From: Halovulum dunhuangense
GTDB taxonomy: Bacteria > Pseudomonadota > Alphaproteobacteria > Rhodobacterales > Rhodobacteraceae
NCBI RefSeq assembly: GCF_013093415.1
Contig: NZ_JABFBC010000001.1
Coordinates: forward strand, 2,134,516-2,198,515
Reading direction: 5' to 3'
Length of the DNA stretch: 64,000 bases
Shown here piece after piece: positions 33,480 through 41,851 of the stretch. How positions within the stretch are numbered: position 1 is the stretch's first letter; each line of letters opens with the position of its first letter. The notes under the pieces were generated by a model. It was not told where the DNA came from and did not search any database. It saw only the letters and a list, made by a program, of their open reading frames with translations. A program made the translations under genes and the position numbers.

Positions 33480-34679
33480 TCACTGCACCACGCCGTAGCG
33501 GGTGATCCAGTCCTGCTCGATCCGGGTCATCCAGCTCGGATGCGGCTCGGCCTGCGCAGGCCCCAGTTCCGCGGGGCTGAGCGTGGCGATGCCCAGGTCC
33601 AGCGCGGCGAAGGCGGCGCGGTCCGCCTGCGCCAGCTTGTCCATCGCCAGCACCGTGCCGTAGCCCAGGATGGCGGGATCCTGCGCGCGCAGCTGCGCCT
33701 CGGGCGAGAGAATGAAATCGGCCACCACCATCGCACCGGCCTTCGCGCCGGAATTGTAGGGGATGGCAAGAAAGCTTGCATTGCCCAGCGTGCCCTTGTC
33801 GAGAACGAAGGTCCGGGCGGTTTCCGGCAGCTGGAAATTCGCGATGGCCGCCGTCGCCTCGCCCGGGCTGAACGAGATCGCCAGGTCCACCTCGCCGTCC
33901 GAGATCAGTTCCAGCTGGCGCGGCCCGGTCTGCGGATAGGCCCGCCCCTCGCGCCACAGAAGCGGCGTCAACGCGTCCATGAACTCCCAGAGCGGCGCGG
34001 TCACGCCCTCGTAGTCGGCCTGGTCCACCGGCGCCTGCAACGGTGCGGGATCGTCCATCAGGTCGATCAGCGCCTGCTTGAGAAAGGTCGAGCCAAGGAA
34101 ATCGGGCGGCTGGGGAAAGGTGAAGCGCCCCGGATTGGCGCGCGCCCAGTCGAGAAGTTCCGCCATGGTGCCAAGCGCATCGGGCATCCGCGCGGTGTCG
34201 TGGATGAACACCACCTGCGCCATCGCCCAGGGGCTTTCGTAACCTTCCGTCGGCACGGTGAAGTCGGTCAGCACCGTCTTGCCCTCGACATCGACATATT
34301 GCCAGTTGGGCAGCGCCTGGGCGAAGGGGCCGAACAGAAGCCCCGCCTCCTTCATCGAGGCGAAGTTCGCGCCGTTGATCCAGACGAGATCCACCGCCCC
34401 GTCGTCGTCCTGGCCGGCCGCGCGTTCGGCCAGCACCCGGCTGACCGCCTCGGCGGTGTCCGAGAGCTTCACATGCGCAAGCGTGACGCCGTATTCGCCG
34501 GCCACCCGGTCGCCCACCCAGGCGATGAAATCGTTGGTCGTGGTCGAGCCGCCCCAGGCGTGCCAATAGACGGTCTGGCCGCGCGCCTCTTCCAGCACCG
34601 CGTCCCAGTTCGCGGGATCGGGATCGGCCAGCGCCGGCAGCGCCGAAAGCGTCATCAGGGTCGCAAGGATCTTCTTCAT
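33480..34679 (-). CDS. ynjB: ABC transporter substrate-binding protein, YnjB-like
   Basis: Periplasmic binding protein of 399 aa with a short signal peptide (MKKILATLMTLSALPALADP). Segments such as VYWHAWGGSTTTNDFIAWVG, DLVWINGANFASMKEAGLLFGPFA and AMAQVVFIHD are characteristic of the YnjB family, distinct from spermidine/putrescine PotD. It heads the three-gene importer unit and follows a CDP-alcohol phosphatidyltransferase gene. E. coli also has such a gene (ynjF) next to ynjBCD. The ligand is not known even in E. coli. Confidence 0.88.
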   Translation of the reverse strand: MKKILATLMTLSALPALADPDPANWDAVLEEARGQTVYWHAWGGSTTTNDFIAWVGDRVAGEYGVTLAHVKLSDTAEAVSRVLAERAAGQDDDGAVDLVWINGANFASMKEAGLLFGPFAQALPNWQYVDVEGKTVLTDFTVPTEGYESPWAMAQVVFIHDTARMPDALGTMAELLDWARANPGRFTFPQPPDFLGSTFLKQALIDLMDDPAPLQAPVDQADYEGVTAPLWEFMDALTPLLWREGRAYPQTGPRQLELISDGEVDLAISFSPGEATAAIANFQLPETARTFVLDKGTLGNASFLAIPYNSGAKAGAMVVADFILSPEAQLRAQDPAILGYGTVLAMDKLAQADRAAFAALDLGIATLSPAELGPAQAEPHPSWMTRIEQDWITRYGVVQ

Positions 34680-34713
34680 TCATCCTACCTGTCGTTGGGG
34701 CCGCGCCCCGATT

Positions 34714-35343
34714 TCATTCCTTCGGTGCCTGGTCGGCAAAGAGCTTGCGCGCCAGCAGCAGCCGCGAGGCGGCGGTCACGAAGCAAAGCGCACCAAAGGC
34801 CCAGGCCAGCGGCGCGAACCAGCCCGGAGCGAGGCACAGCGCCACGAAGAACAGGATCGTCTCTGTCCCCTCCAGCAGCCCGCCGGTGAAATAAAGCGAT
34901 TTCACCCCCCGCGCATCGGTCCGCATCCGCCTTTTCTCCGCCAGCACCGCAAAGCCCAGGAAGCTTGCGCCGTTGAAATAGAAACTGGTCAGAAGAAACG
35001 CGCCGGCGGCGGCGTTGGTTTCAGGATCGGCCCAGACAAAGGCCATGGGCACCGCGCCGTAGAACAGGAAATCGCAGGCGATATCCAGGTAGCCGCCGAA
35101 ATCCGTGCGCCGCGTGGCCCGCGCGATGGCGCCGTCCAGCCCGTCCGCCAGCCGGCCGAGCAGAAGCGGCAGCAGCGCCAGCGTGAACCAGCCCAGCGCG
35201 ATGAACCCCGCCGACAGAAGCCCCAGCGCCAGCCCCGCCAGCGTTACCGCGTCCGCCCCCACCCCGCGCCGCGCCAGCGCCCGGCCCAGCGCGTCGAGCG
35301 GCGGGTCGATCAGGCGGCGTGCGGCGGCATCGAGCATCGGCAT
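34714..35343 (-). CDS. CDP-alcohol phosphatidyltransferase family protein (YnjF-like)
   Basis: Membrane enzyme of 209 aa with the complete CDP-alcohol phosphotransferase motif: Asp and Gly residues in DGLDGAIARATRRTDFGG and YLDIACD, around residues 68-92. About six spans. It transfers a phospho-alcohol from a CDP-linked donor to an acceptor alcohol. The start at 35343 (MPMLDAAARRL) follows GGGAA. It sits immediately before the ynjBCD-like genes, mirroring E. coli ynjF near ynjBCD. Which lipid or headgroup it makes is unknown; a cluster-specific polar product is possible. Confidence 0.85.
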   Translation of the reverse strand: MPMLDAAARRLIDPPLDALGRALARRGVGADAVTLAGLALGLLSAGFIALGWFTLALLPLLLGRLADGLDGAIARATRRTDFGGYLDIACDFLFYGAVPMAFVWADPETNAAAGAFLLTSFYFNGASFLGFAVLAEKRRMRTDARGVKSLYFTGGLLEGTETILFFVALCLAPGWFAPLAWAFGALCFVTAASRLLLARKLFADQAPKE

Positions 35344-35420
35344 TTCCCGGAACGTGGCCCGATGGTTGTCGCGCGGGGCGCGGGAAAAGGCAATTTCCCC
35401 TACGCCAAAGTGATGCGGGT

Positions 35421-36398
35421 TCAGACCGTCTCGGGCGTGTAGATGGCGCGGCTGTCCTCGACGAAGGCGTGCATGTCCAGCGGCCAGCACGCGCGCGGCC
35501 AGCGCAGTTCCATCAGCCCTTGCGCGGGGCGGTACACGGCGGTGTAGAGCGTGCCGAACCCCTGCGCGAAGGCCGAGGAATAGAGCGGCGGCTTCAGGAA
35601 CGCGCCGATGAACTTCTCGACCGGCTCCACATGCAGGGTCAGGCGTTGCAGCAGGTAGCGCTCGCGCTCGACCGTGGCGGTAAAGCGGGCGTGGCTCATC
35701 CACTCCACCCGTTCCTGGTGGTTGGTGGCCACCGCGGCATGGGTGATCTGCGCCGGGCGGTCCGGCCCCATCAGCGCCGTCAGGAAGCGGCGCTTCCTGT
35801 CCACGACCGTCACGTTGTAGCTCATGTGGGTGGGGATGCGCGCCAGCGCGCGGCCGGCCTCTTCCGCCGTCTCGCAGGTCTGAAGGACATAGCGCAGGAT
35901 CAGCGGCACGCCGAAGCCGTCGCCCACCACGCGCCGCCCGCCAAAGGTCAGCGACACGGCAAGACCCGCGTCGTTCATGCCGTCGACCAGCCCCCACAGC
36001 CCGTCCGAGGTGCCCAGCACCGTGCGCCCCTGCCATTCGGTGCGCATCACGAGGCTGTCGAAGGCGGTGGCGCTGTAGTCGTAGTTGCGCACCAGCACCG
36101 GCTCTTCGCCGGGCCAGATCGCCTGGCTGCACCCCGACAGGTAGGGCGGCGGGCAATGGAAACTGAGAAACCGCGCCGCATGGTCCGAGCCGCCCGCAAG
36201 CGCGCAAAGCTCTTCATAGAGCGGCAGGATCTCGGGCATGTGGGCGCGCAGGGCCTGAACCCCGTCCCAGTATGTGGGGCGGGCATCCTCGCCCTCGCGC
36301 AGCCACCAGCGGTGATAATCGGGCCAGTATTCGTGGAACAGCGCGGCCCATTTCGGGCCGGGCTGCGCCTCGTCCACGGCCCGCCAGTGCATCTTCAT
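35421..36398 (-). CDS. C45/NTN-type autoproteolytic acyltransferase-hydrolase
   Basis: A 325-aa protein related to peptidase family C45 (acyl-CoA:6-aminopenicillanate acyltransferase-like), N-terminal-nucleophile enzymes that cut or exchange amide-linked acyl groups. The candidate nucleophile is Cys90 in YLSGCSQAIW, followed by LVRNYDYS (Arg104, Asn105, Asp107), the pattern conserved after the nucleophile in this family. Downstream GLVDGMNDAGLAVSLTFGG is also typical. Activation would require self-cleavage before Cys90. It follows the ATP-grasp gene by 45 bases on the same strand, which links it to amide metabolism. Confidence 0.8.
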   Translation of the reverse strand: MKMHWRAVDEAQPGPKWAALFHEYWPDYHRWWLREGEDARPTYWDGVQALRAHMPEILPLYEELCALAGGSDHAARFLSFHCPPPYLSGCSQAIWPGEEPVLVRNYDYSATAFDSLVMRTEWQGRTVLGTSDGLWGLVDGMNDAGLAVSLTFGGRRVVGDGFGVPLILRYVLQTCETAEEAGRALARIPTHMSYNVTVVDRKRRFLTALMGPDRPAQITHAAVATNHQERVEWMSHARFTATVERERYLLQRLTLHVEPVEKFIGAFLKPPLYSSAFAQGFGTLYTAVYRPAQGLMELRWPRACWPLDMHAFVEDSRAIYTPETV

Positions 36399-36443
36399 TC
36401 GGCCCCCATGGGTGGGGCCCGTTCTGCCGGACCCCTTCTTTCC

Positions 36444-37904
36444 CTACATGATCTTGAATGCGGGATCCGCAAGGGCCGGCCCCGCCTCTGCCACCGGCAG
36501 CGGCCTGGCCGAGAAATTGCGCTTGATCCCGTGGATCCATTTCTGCGCCCGGTCGTTCAGCTTGAAGCCGGTGGTCATCGACCGTCCCCGCGTCACCAGG
36601 ATGCCCAGGTCCGCGCCTTCGTAGCGATAGTCGCCGGGGCGCGAGATGCGCAGGAAGAAGGCCTCGTTCTCCGACTCGACCGCGCGGCGGTGATAGTCGA
36701 AACGGTCGAAGATCACGCGCCCATCCTCGAGCATCCGGTAGATGCCGGTCTCGGGCGCCTCGGTGATGATGTCGACGCTGTCATCGGTGTGCTTGATCAC
36801 CATCTGCGACCAGCTGTCGATCATGTCCGGGTCGGCCCAGCGGGCGTTCAGCTCTTCCACGTCCAGATCGAAGGGCTTCTTCGAGAATTCCAGCAGGTGG
36901 AACAGGAACAGCGGTGCGTCGGCATGGGCAAAGGCCGCGTGGTTGGTCATCGAACTGGCCCCGGTGATGCGCGGGTTCAACTCGCCCAGCCACAGGTCGC
37001 CGGTCTTCTTGTCGATCAGGAAATCCAGCTCGAAATAGCCGCGATAGCCTTCTTTCCGAAGTTGCTCGCCGAACCTGAAGGTCAGCTCGCGCGCCTGCTG
37101 GCGGACCTTGGGCGGAAACGCGGTCGAGAAGATCTCGTTCCCGCACCAGCCGCCGCGGTAGGGGGTCAGTTCCCTGAAGCCCACAAGCTCGGTCATCAGG
37201 GGGCCCACGATGGTGCCCTCCTTGGTGGCGCAGGCCTCGATCGCGGAGCCGCGGCAGTCGATCCGCTTCATGATCTTGATCTCGCCCTCGCCCACGATCT
37301 CGTGCTCGTGGCGGCGGAAATCGGCCTCGGACTTGATGAAGAAGGTGGTGTGCCCCGAATCCCCGAAGGCCGATTGCAGCACCAGGTCATGGCCCAGCCC
37401 CGCCTTCTCGCAGATCTGGGTCAGGTGCTTGTAGTCCTTCACCTCGGCCAGCGTGTTGGGGACGGACGGCACGCCCGCCTTGTTGCCCACGCGCACCGTC
37501 TCGATCTTGTTGTCCATCCGGGTGCGCAACTTCGCCTTGGGGAACCAGACCTCTCCGCCCAGTTCCCTGGCCAGCCGCTCGGTTTCCTCGTCGAACATCA
37601 GGAAGACGAATTTCGGCTTGCCGCCCCGGCGCTTCACGAGGTCGATCACCTCCTTGTGCTGGAGAAGGTAGTTGTTGATGTCCTCGATCGACTGGAATTC
37701 CGCGTGCGGCTGCTCGGACGGGCAGAAGACGTTGGGATGCCGCCCGTCATAGCAGTCGATGTAGCAGATGTACTTGAAGTTCTTGCACCACTCGTCCAGC
37801 CCCAGCAGGTTGAAGTTGGTGGCCGAGACGAAATAGACGGGATCCTCGTTCCGATGGAAGAAGCGGCGGATCTCGGAAATGTTCTTCAATACCTTTTTCG
37901 GCAT
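36444..37904 (-). CDS. ATP-grasp ligase of unknown substrate
   Basis: ATP-grasp enzyme of 486 aa, often annotated as biotin carboxylase-like although it has no biotin-linked partner here. ATP-binding features are LVLQSAFGDSGHTTFFI (residues 175-191, glycine loop), MKRIDCRGSAIEAC (212-225) and the metal-binding FELDFLIDKK (291-300) and GELNPRITGAS (307-317). The N-terminal 120 residues form a pre-ATP-grasp domain. Such enzymes couple a carboxylate to an amine or thiol through an acyl phosphate. It lies 13 bases after the decarboxylase gene and before the C45 gene, so a product amine of the decarboxylase may be its acceptor. Confidence 0.82.
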   Translation of the reverse strand: MPKKVLKNISEIRRFFHRNEDPVYFVSATNFNLLGLDEWCKNFKYICYIDCYDGRHPNVFCPSEQPHAEFQSIEDINNYLLQHKEVIDLVKRRGGKPKFVFLMFDEETERLARELGGEVWFPKAKLRTRMDNKIETVRVGNKAGVPSVPNTLAEVKDYKHLTQICEKAGLGHDLVLQSAFGDSGHTTFFIKSEADFRRHEHEIVGEGEIKIMKRIDCRGSAIEACATKEGTIVGPLMTELVGFRELTPYRGGWCGNEIFSTAFPPKVRQQARELTFRFGEQLRKEGYRGYFELDFLIDKKTGDLWLGELNPRITGASSMTNHAAFAHADAPLFLFHLLEFSKKPFDLDVEELNARWADPDMIDSWSQMVIKHTDDSVDIITEAPETGIYRMLEDGRVIFDRFDYHRRAVESENEAFFLRISRPGDYRYEGADLGILVTRGRSMTTGFKLNDRAQKWIHGIKRNFSARPLPVAEAGPALADPAFKIM

Positions 37905-37917
37905 CTTTTTCTCCCTG

Positions 37918-40656
37918 TCATTCTGCTGCGTTCTGTAGTTTCGGGCTGGCGTGGCGCTCCAGCGCCTCCTTGGTGAACACCCGCAGGCCCAGATCGGCGC
38001 GGTAGCCGTGGATCTCGTTCACGTCGAGCGCCAGCATGAAGTCGAGGATGTCCTTGCTGACCACCTGCCCCGGCACCAGGATCGGAAAGCCCGGCGGATA
38101 GGGGATGATGAAGGACGCGCTCACCACCTCGTCGCCGCGTTCCAGCGCATCGCGCAGGCTGCCGCTCAGTTCCAGGTAGTCGCAGTTGTTCTCGTCATAG
38201 CTGAGGAAGAACGCGCCGCGGATGTTCCCCTCGGGCGTCACCTGATCGCTGCGGAAGGCGTCGTGGAAACGGCTGAAATCCGGCAGCGGCGGCAATTCCT
38301 CCATCAGGTTGCGCACCCGCCGCTCGAAGCTGAGCTTTTCCATGCGCGAGGCGTCGTCCAGCAGTTCGTCCAGCCCCTTGGCGATCTCGACCAGCACCTC
38401 GATCAGGTAGGCGACCGAGGACCGCGTCGTGCCGATATTGGTCATGAACAGCACGGTATTGCGCGAGGTCTTGTTGATCTGGATGCCGTACTTGTCCATC
38501 AGGATCTGGGTCTTGAACGTGTCACCGTCCCAGCCGGTGCCGCCCACGGCCAGCGTGACGCGCGTCGCATCCAGCACGAACTCGTCCCGCGCCCAGCATT
38601 CCCAGATGTCGGTCCAGCCCTGGTCGGCGTTGTAGTAGCTTTCCACGCCGCTTTCGCGGTGCTCTTCGGGGATCATGTCGCCGGCGGTCAGCACCTTGAA
38701 GTATTTCTTCAGCAGCGGGTGCGTCGCGATCGCCCGGCGCATCGACATCGCCGCCTCGACCTGGCGCTGGACGAACTCGAAACCCTCAAGCTCCACCTGC
38801 CGCCGGCCCACGTCGAGCGAGGCGATGATCTGGTAGTTGGGCGAGGTGGAGGTGTGGGTCATGTAGGCTTCGTGGAAGCTCTGCTCGACCTCTCCCTTGA
38901 AGTCCTGGTCGTTGACATGGATCATCGAGCCCTGCCGCAGGGCCGTCAGCGTCTTGTGGGTGGACTGGGTGGTATAGACCCGCACCCGCGCGTTGGGCGG
39001 CGGGATCAGCCTTGTGTCCAGCAGCGTCTGTTCGTCGGCGCCCTCCAGTTCCTTGCGCTGGGCCTCGTAGGCGGTCACATGCTCTGCGGTTTTCAGGCGC
39101 TCGCGCAGCACCTTGGCGGCGTTCATGCCGGTGCGCTGGCGATAGGTCGGGCCGAACCGCGCGAATGCGAACCACGCCTCGTCCCACAGGAACACCAGGT
39201 CCGGCTTGATCGCGAGGCACTCCTCCATCACCCGCTCGACATTGTAGACGATGCCGTCGAAGGTGCAGTTGGTCAGCAGAAGCATCCGCACCCGGTCAAG
39301 CTTTCCGGCCGCCTTCAGCTTCAGAAGCTGGTGCTTGATCTCGCGCAGCGGCACCGCGCCATACATCGAGTATTCGTTGAGCGGATAACTGTCGAGATAG
39401 ACGACCTGCGCGCCCGCCAGCACCATTCCGTAATGGTGCGACTTGTGGCAATCCCGGTCCACCAGCACGATATCCCCCGGCCTTATGAGGGCCTGCACGA
39501 CGATCTTGTTGCAGGTCGAGGTGCCGTTGGTGGCAAAGAAGGTCTGCTTGGCCCCGAAGGCGCGGGCGGCAAGTTCCTGCGCCTCCTTGATGGGGCCGTG
39601 CGGCTCCAGCAGGCTGTCGAGGCCGCCGCTGGTGGCCGAGGTCTCGGCCAGGAAGATGTTCGGCCCGTAGAAGGCGCCCATGTCCTGGATCCAGTGCGAG
39701 CGGCTGATCGACTTGCCGCGGCTGATCGGCATGGCGTGAAAGACGCCGGTCGGCTGCTTGGAATATTCCTTGAGCGCGGTGAAGAAGGGCGTCTTGTAGC
39801 GCGACTGCACGCCGCGAAGGATGTTCAGGTGCAGTTCCAGGAAATCCTCCTGGTTGTAGAACACCCTCCGGCAGACGCCCAGGTCCAGCCCCGCGATTTC
39901 CTCGACCGAGCGACCCGTGACCAGGTAGGCGTCCAGCTCCGGGCGCACCTTGGCCAGCAGCCGGCACAGCTCGGGGCCGTAATCCTCGGGGTCGAGCGCG
40001 TCGATATCCTCGTCCTCGCCCACCCGGTTCAGGTAGCGCTTGAGGATCGGCAGCGCGTTCTTCGAACGCAGCACCAGCCCGGGGCGCACGACGACCGCCT
40101 GGATGTTGTGGTTGAACAGCACCCCGATCAGCGCGTCCTCCAGGCTGGGCACGACGACGGGTTCGTAGTGGAACTGGTCCTCGCCCCGGCGCATCCGCGC
40201 GATGTTGGACTTCATCCAGCGTTCCTGCTGGTCGGTCAGCTGGTCGACGAACAGCACCTCGAAATAGGGCTTGGACAGCGCCCGCGCCTCGGGCGAAAGC
40301 ATCGCCTCGTCGTCGTTCTCCTCGGTGTCGGTATCGCCCCGGTCCAGCGGGATCGACCGCCGCCGATAGGCGCCGGAAGTCAGCGCCCGCGTCACCCGCC
40401 GGGTCGAAAAGGCCAGGTCGTCCAGGTTGCCATGCTCGAACTGGCGGCGCAGGTGGTCAAAGGCCTGCATGCCGGGAAAGGCCCAGTAGGCCTCGATCGG
40501 GGCAAGCTGGTCGAACAGCAGTTCGACCTTGCGCTTGAGCGCCTCGGACCCGCGCCCGGTCTGCTTGCGCGACAGCGCGTCGGTCGTCTCGCGCAGCGCG
40601 CTCCAGCGATCCGCGCGCAGCTGGATCGCGGAATAGTAGTCGCTCATAGACTGCAT
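37918..40656 (-). CDS. Large Orn/Lys/Arg decarboxylase (PLP, fold type I)
   Basis: PLP-dependent basic amino acid decarboxylase of 912 aa, about 150-200 residues longer than E. coli SpeC, CadA or AdiA. An N-terminal region (1 to about 300) with a receiver-like wing domain precedes the catalytic domain: FATNGTST (374-381), HKSHHYG (404-410), WDEAWFAFARFG (491-502, Asp492) and the PLP lysine in TQSTHKTLTAL (Lys568). The C-terminal domain includes PYPPGFPILVPGQ. It makes a diamine or agmatine from ornithine, lysine or arginine; which one is unclear. The start has GGGGGGCT upstream. Confidence 0.88.
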   Translation of the reverse strand: MQSMSDYYSAIQLRADRWSALRETTDALSRKQTGRGSEALKRKVELLFDQLAPIEAYWAFPGMQAFDHLRRQFEHGNLDDLAFSTRRVTRALTSGAYRRRSIPLDRGDTDTEENDDEAMLSPEARALSKPYFEVLFVDQLTDQQERWMKSNIARMRRGEDQFHYEPVVVPSLEDALIGVLFNHNIQAVVVRPGLVLRSKNALPILKRYLNRVGEDEDIDALDPEDYGPELCRLLAKVRPELDAYLVTGRSVEEIAGLDLGVCRRVFYNQEDFLELHLNILRGVQSRYKTPFFTALKEYSKQPTGVFHAMPISRGKSISRSHWIQDMGAFYGPNIFLAETSATSGGLDSLLEPHGPIKEAQELAARAFGAKQTFFATNGTSTCNKIVVQALIRPGDIVLVDRDCHKSHHYGMVLAGAQVVYLDSYPLNEYSMYGAVPLREIKHQLLKLKAAGKLDRVRMLLLTNCTFDGIVYNVERVMEECLAIKPDLVFLWDEAWFAFARFGPTYRQRTGMNAAKVLRERLKTAEHVTAYEAQRKELEGADEQTLLDTRLIPPPNARVRVYTTQSTHKTLTALRQGSMIHVNDQDFKGEVEQSFHEAYMTHTSTSPNYQIIASLDVGRRQVELEGFEFVQRQVEAAMSMRRAIATHPLLKKYFKVLTAGDMIPEEHRESGVESYYNADQGWTDIWECWARDEFVLDATRVTLAVGGTGWDGDTFKTQILMDKYGIQINKTSRNTVLFMTNIGTTRSSVAYLIEVLVEIAKGLDELLDDASRMEKLSFERRVRNLMEELPPLPDFSRFHDAFRSDQVTPEGNIRGAFFLSYDENNCDYLELSGSLRDALERGDEVVSASFIIPYPPGFPILVPGQVVSKDILDFMLALDVNEIHGYRADLGLRVFTKEALERHASPKLQNAAE

Positions 40657-40699
40657 GGCTCAGCCCCCCTGTCCTGTCGGACCGGACCAAGCCACCGGC

Positions 40700-40732
40700 G
40701 ATCACCCCGCCGCCCTGTGAGGCGGGGTGATC
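40700..40732. terminator. Stem-loop between nitrilase and decarboxylase genes
   Basis: A 12-bp perfect stem, arms GATCACCCCGCC and GGCGGGGTGATC, with a 9-base loop. It lies directly after the amidohydrolase stop. No T tract follows on the minus strand, so it may be an mRNA-processing or stability element rather than a full terminator. Confidence 0.55.
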
Positions 40733-40738
40733 CGGCGC

Positions 40739-41716
40739 TCAGCCGATCAGCGTCTTTCCCTGCGGGGGCGCCGTGGGGCGCTGGTCCGCAGGATCGGTTC
40801 CGGCCGCAGGTGCAGGGCGCGTGCCCCCCTGCGGCATGTCGTAATGAAGCCCCGCCCGGCTGTTCTTGCCCGGCATGGCAAGCGGGCCGAGCGTGTGCAG
40901 GAACGCGTCCGTGCCGCTGGTCCGGTCATAGACCGGGAAATCCACGGGCCGGTCGCGAAAGCTTTTCAGGACCTGGCCCAACCCCTTCATGCCGGTCTCG
41001 CGCTGGCGGCGGACCTGGCTCATGTCGATCTCGATGGGGAACATGTCTTCCTGCCCCGCCGACTGGTGCAGCACCGTGGCCGAGGGGTCGATCACGCAGG
41101 ACCGCCCCACCCCGCCCGCGCCCAGGCCGTTCACGTCGAAGACGTAGCACTGGAACTGCGCGGCCGTGGCGCGCGCGATCGCCAGTTCGGCGTCGCGGTC
41201 GGTGGTGCCCGTCAGCACCGGGTGCAGCAGCACCTCGGCCCCCATCGCGGTCAGCTGGCGCGTGGTTTCGGGAAACCAGATGTCGTAGCAGATCGACAGG
41301 CCGAAGCGCCCCACCTCGGGCACGTCGAAGACGCAGAACTCGGTGCCGGCATCGACTTCCGACTCGTAGGGCCGGAAGGGAAACATCTTGCGGTAGGAGG
41401 CGACGATCTCGCCCTCGGGGTTGATCACCACCGAGGTGTTGTAGATCCGCCCGTGATCGTCCTTCTCGAACATCGAGCCGGGGATCAGCCAGATCCCGTA
41501 GCGGCGCGCATCCTCGCAGAACTGGGCGACGGTGTCGTTCAGGAAGGGCTGGGCGTAGCGCGGCAGCGGACCATAGGGCGCAAGCTCGCTGAACAGCACC
41601 ATCTGCGTCCAGGGAAAGCGCGCCATCAGCACGTCGATGCGGTGGCGCATGGCCTCGACGTTGGAATGAAGGGCCGCCACATGCATCTGGACGCCGGCGA
41701 TCGCGAAGGGGATCAT
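40739..41716 (-). CDS. Nitrilase-superfamily carbon-nitrogen hydrolase
   Basis: A 325-aa nitrilase-superfamily enzyme with the Glu-Lys-Cys triad: Glu44 in LFSELAPYG, Lys110 in SYRKMFPF and Cys143 in SICYDIWFPE. These enzymes hydrolyse amides, carbamoyl-amines or nitriles, or transfer acyl groups. An AguB-like N-carbamoylputrescine amidase would fit a neighbouring arginine decarboxylase, but the protein has a 40-residue Pro/Gly-rich tail and differs in the FPF segment. It follows the TRAP permease by 135 bases and precedes the decarboxylase by 82, both on the same strand. Confidence 0.85.
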   Translation of the reverse strand: MIPFAIAGVQMHVAALHSNVEAMRHRIDVLMARFPWTQMVLFSELAPYGPLPRYAQPFLNDTVAQFCEDARRYGIWLIPGSMFEKDDHGRIYNTSVVINPEGEIVASYRKMFPFRPYESEVDAGTEFCVFDVPEVGRFGLSICYDIWFPETTRQLTAMGAEVLLHPVLTGTTDRDAELAIARATAAQFQCYVFDVNGLGAGGVGRSCVIDPSATVLHQSAGQEDMFPIEIDMSQVRRQRETGMKGLGQVLKSFRDRPVDFPVYDRTSGTDAFLHTLGPLAMPGKNSRAGLHYDMPQGGTRPAPAAGTDPADQRPTAPPQGKTLIG

Positions 41717-41851
41717 TTCAGGGTCAACTCCGATCTTGGGATCCCCAAGGTGCTATTCGAGATCGGCGCCGAGGGAAAGACCCCCGCCCCGCGGGCCTGG
41801 CCGGGTTGCGATCCGGCCACCGCGTAGGTCCCCGTCCCGCGCACCCCGCCC

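Noticed and set aside
36444..37904. Annotation of the ATP-grasp protein as biotin carboxylase
   Set aside because: Only the ATP-grasp fold is shared; there is no biotin carboxyl carrier or carboxyltransferase gene nearby.
37951..41424. A 1157-codon open frame on the plus strand
   Set aside because: It lies antisense to the decarboxylase and nitrilase genes, has Arg/His/Gly-rich random composition and no motifs; it is a GC3 shadow.
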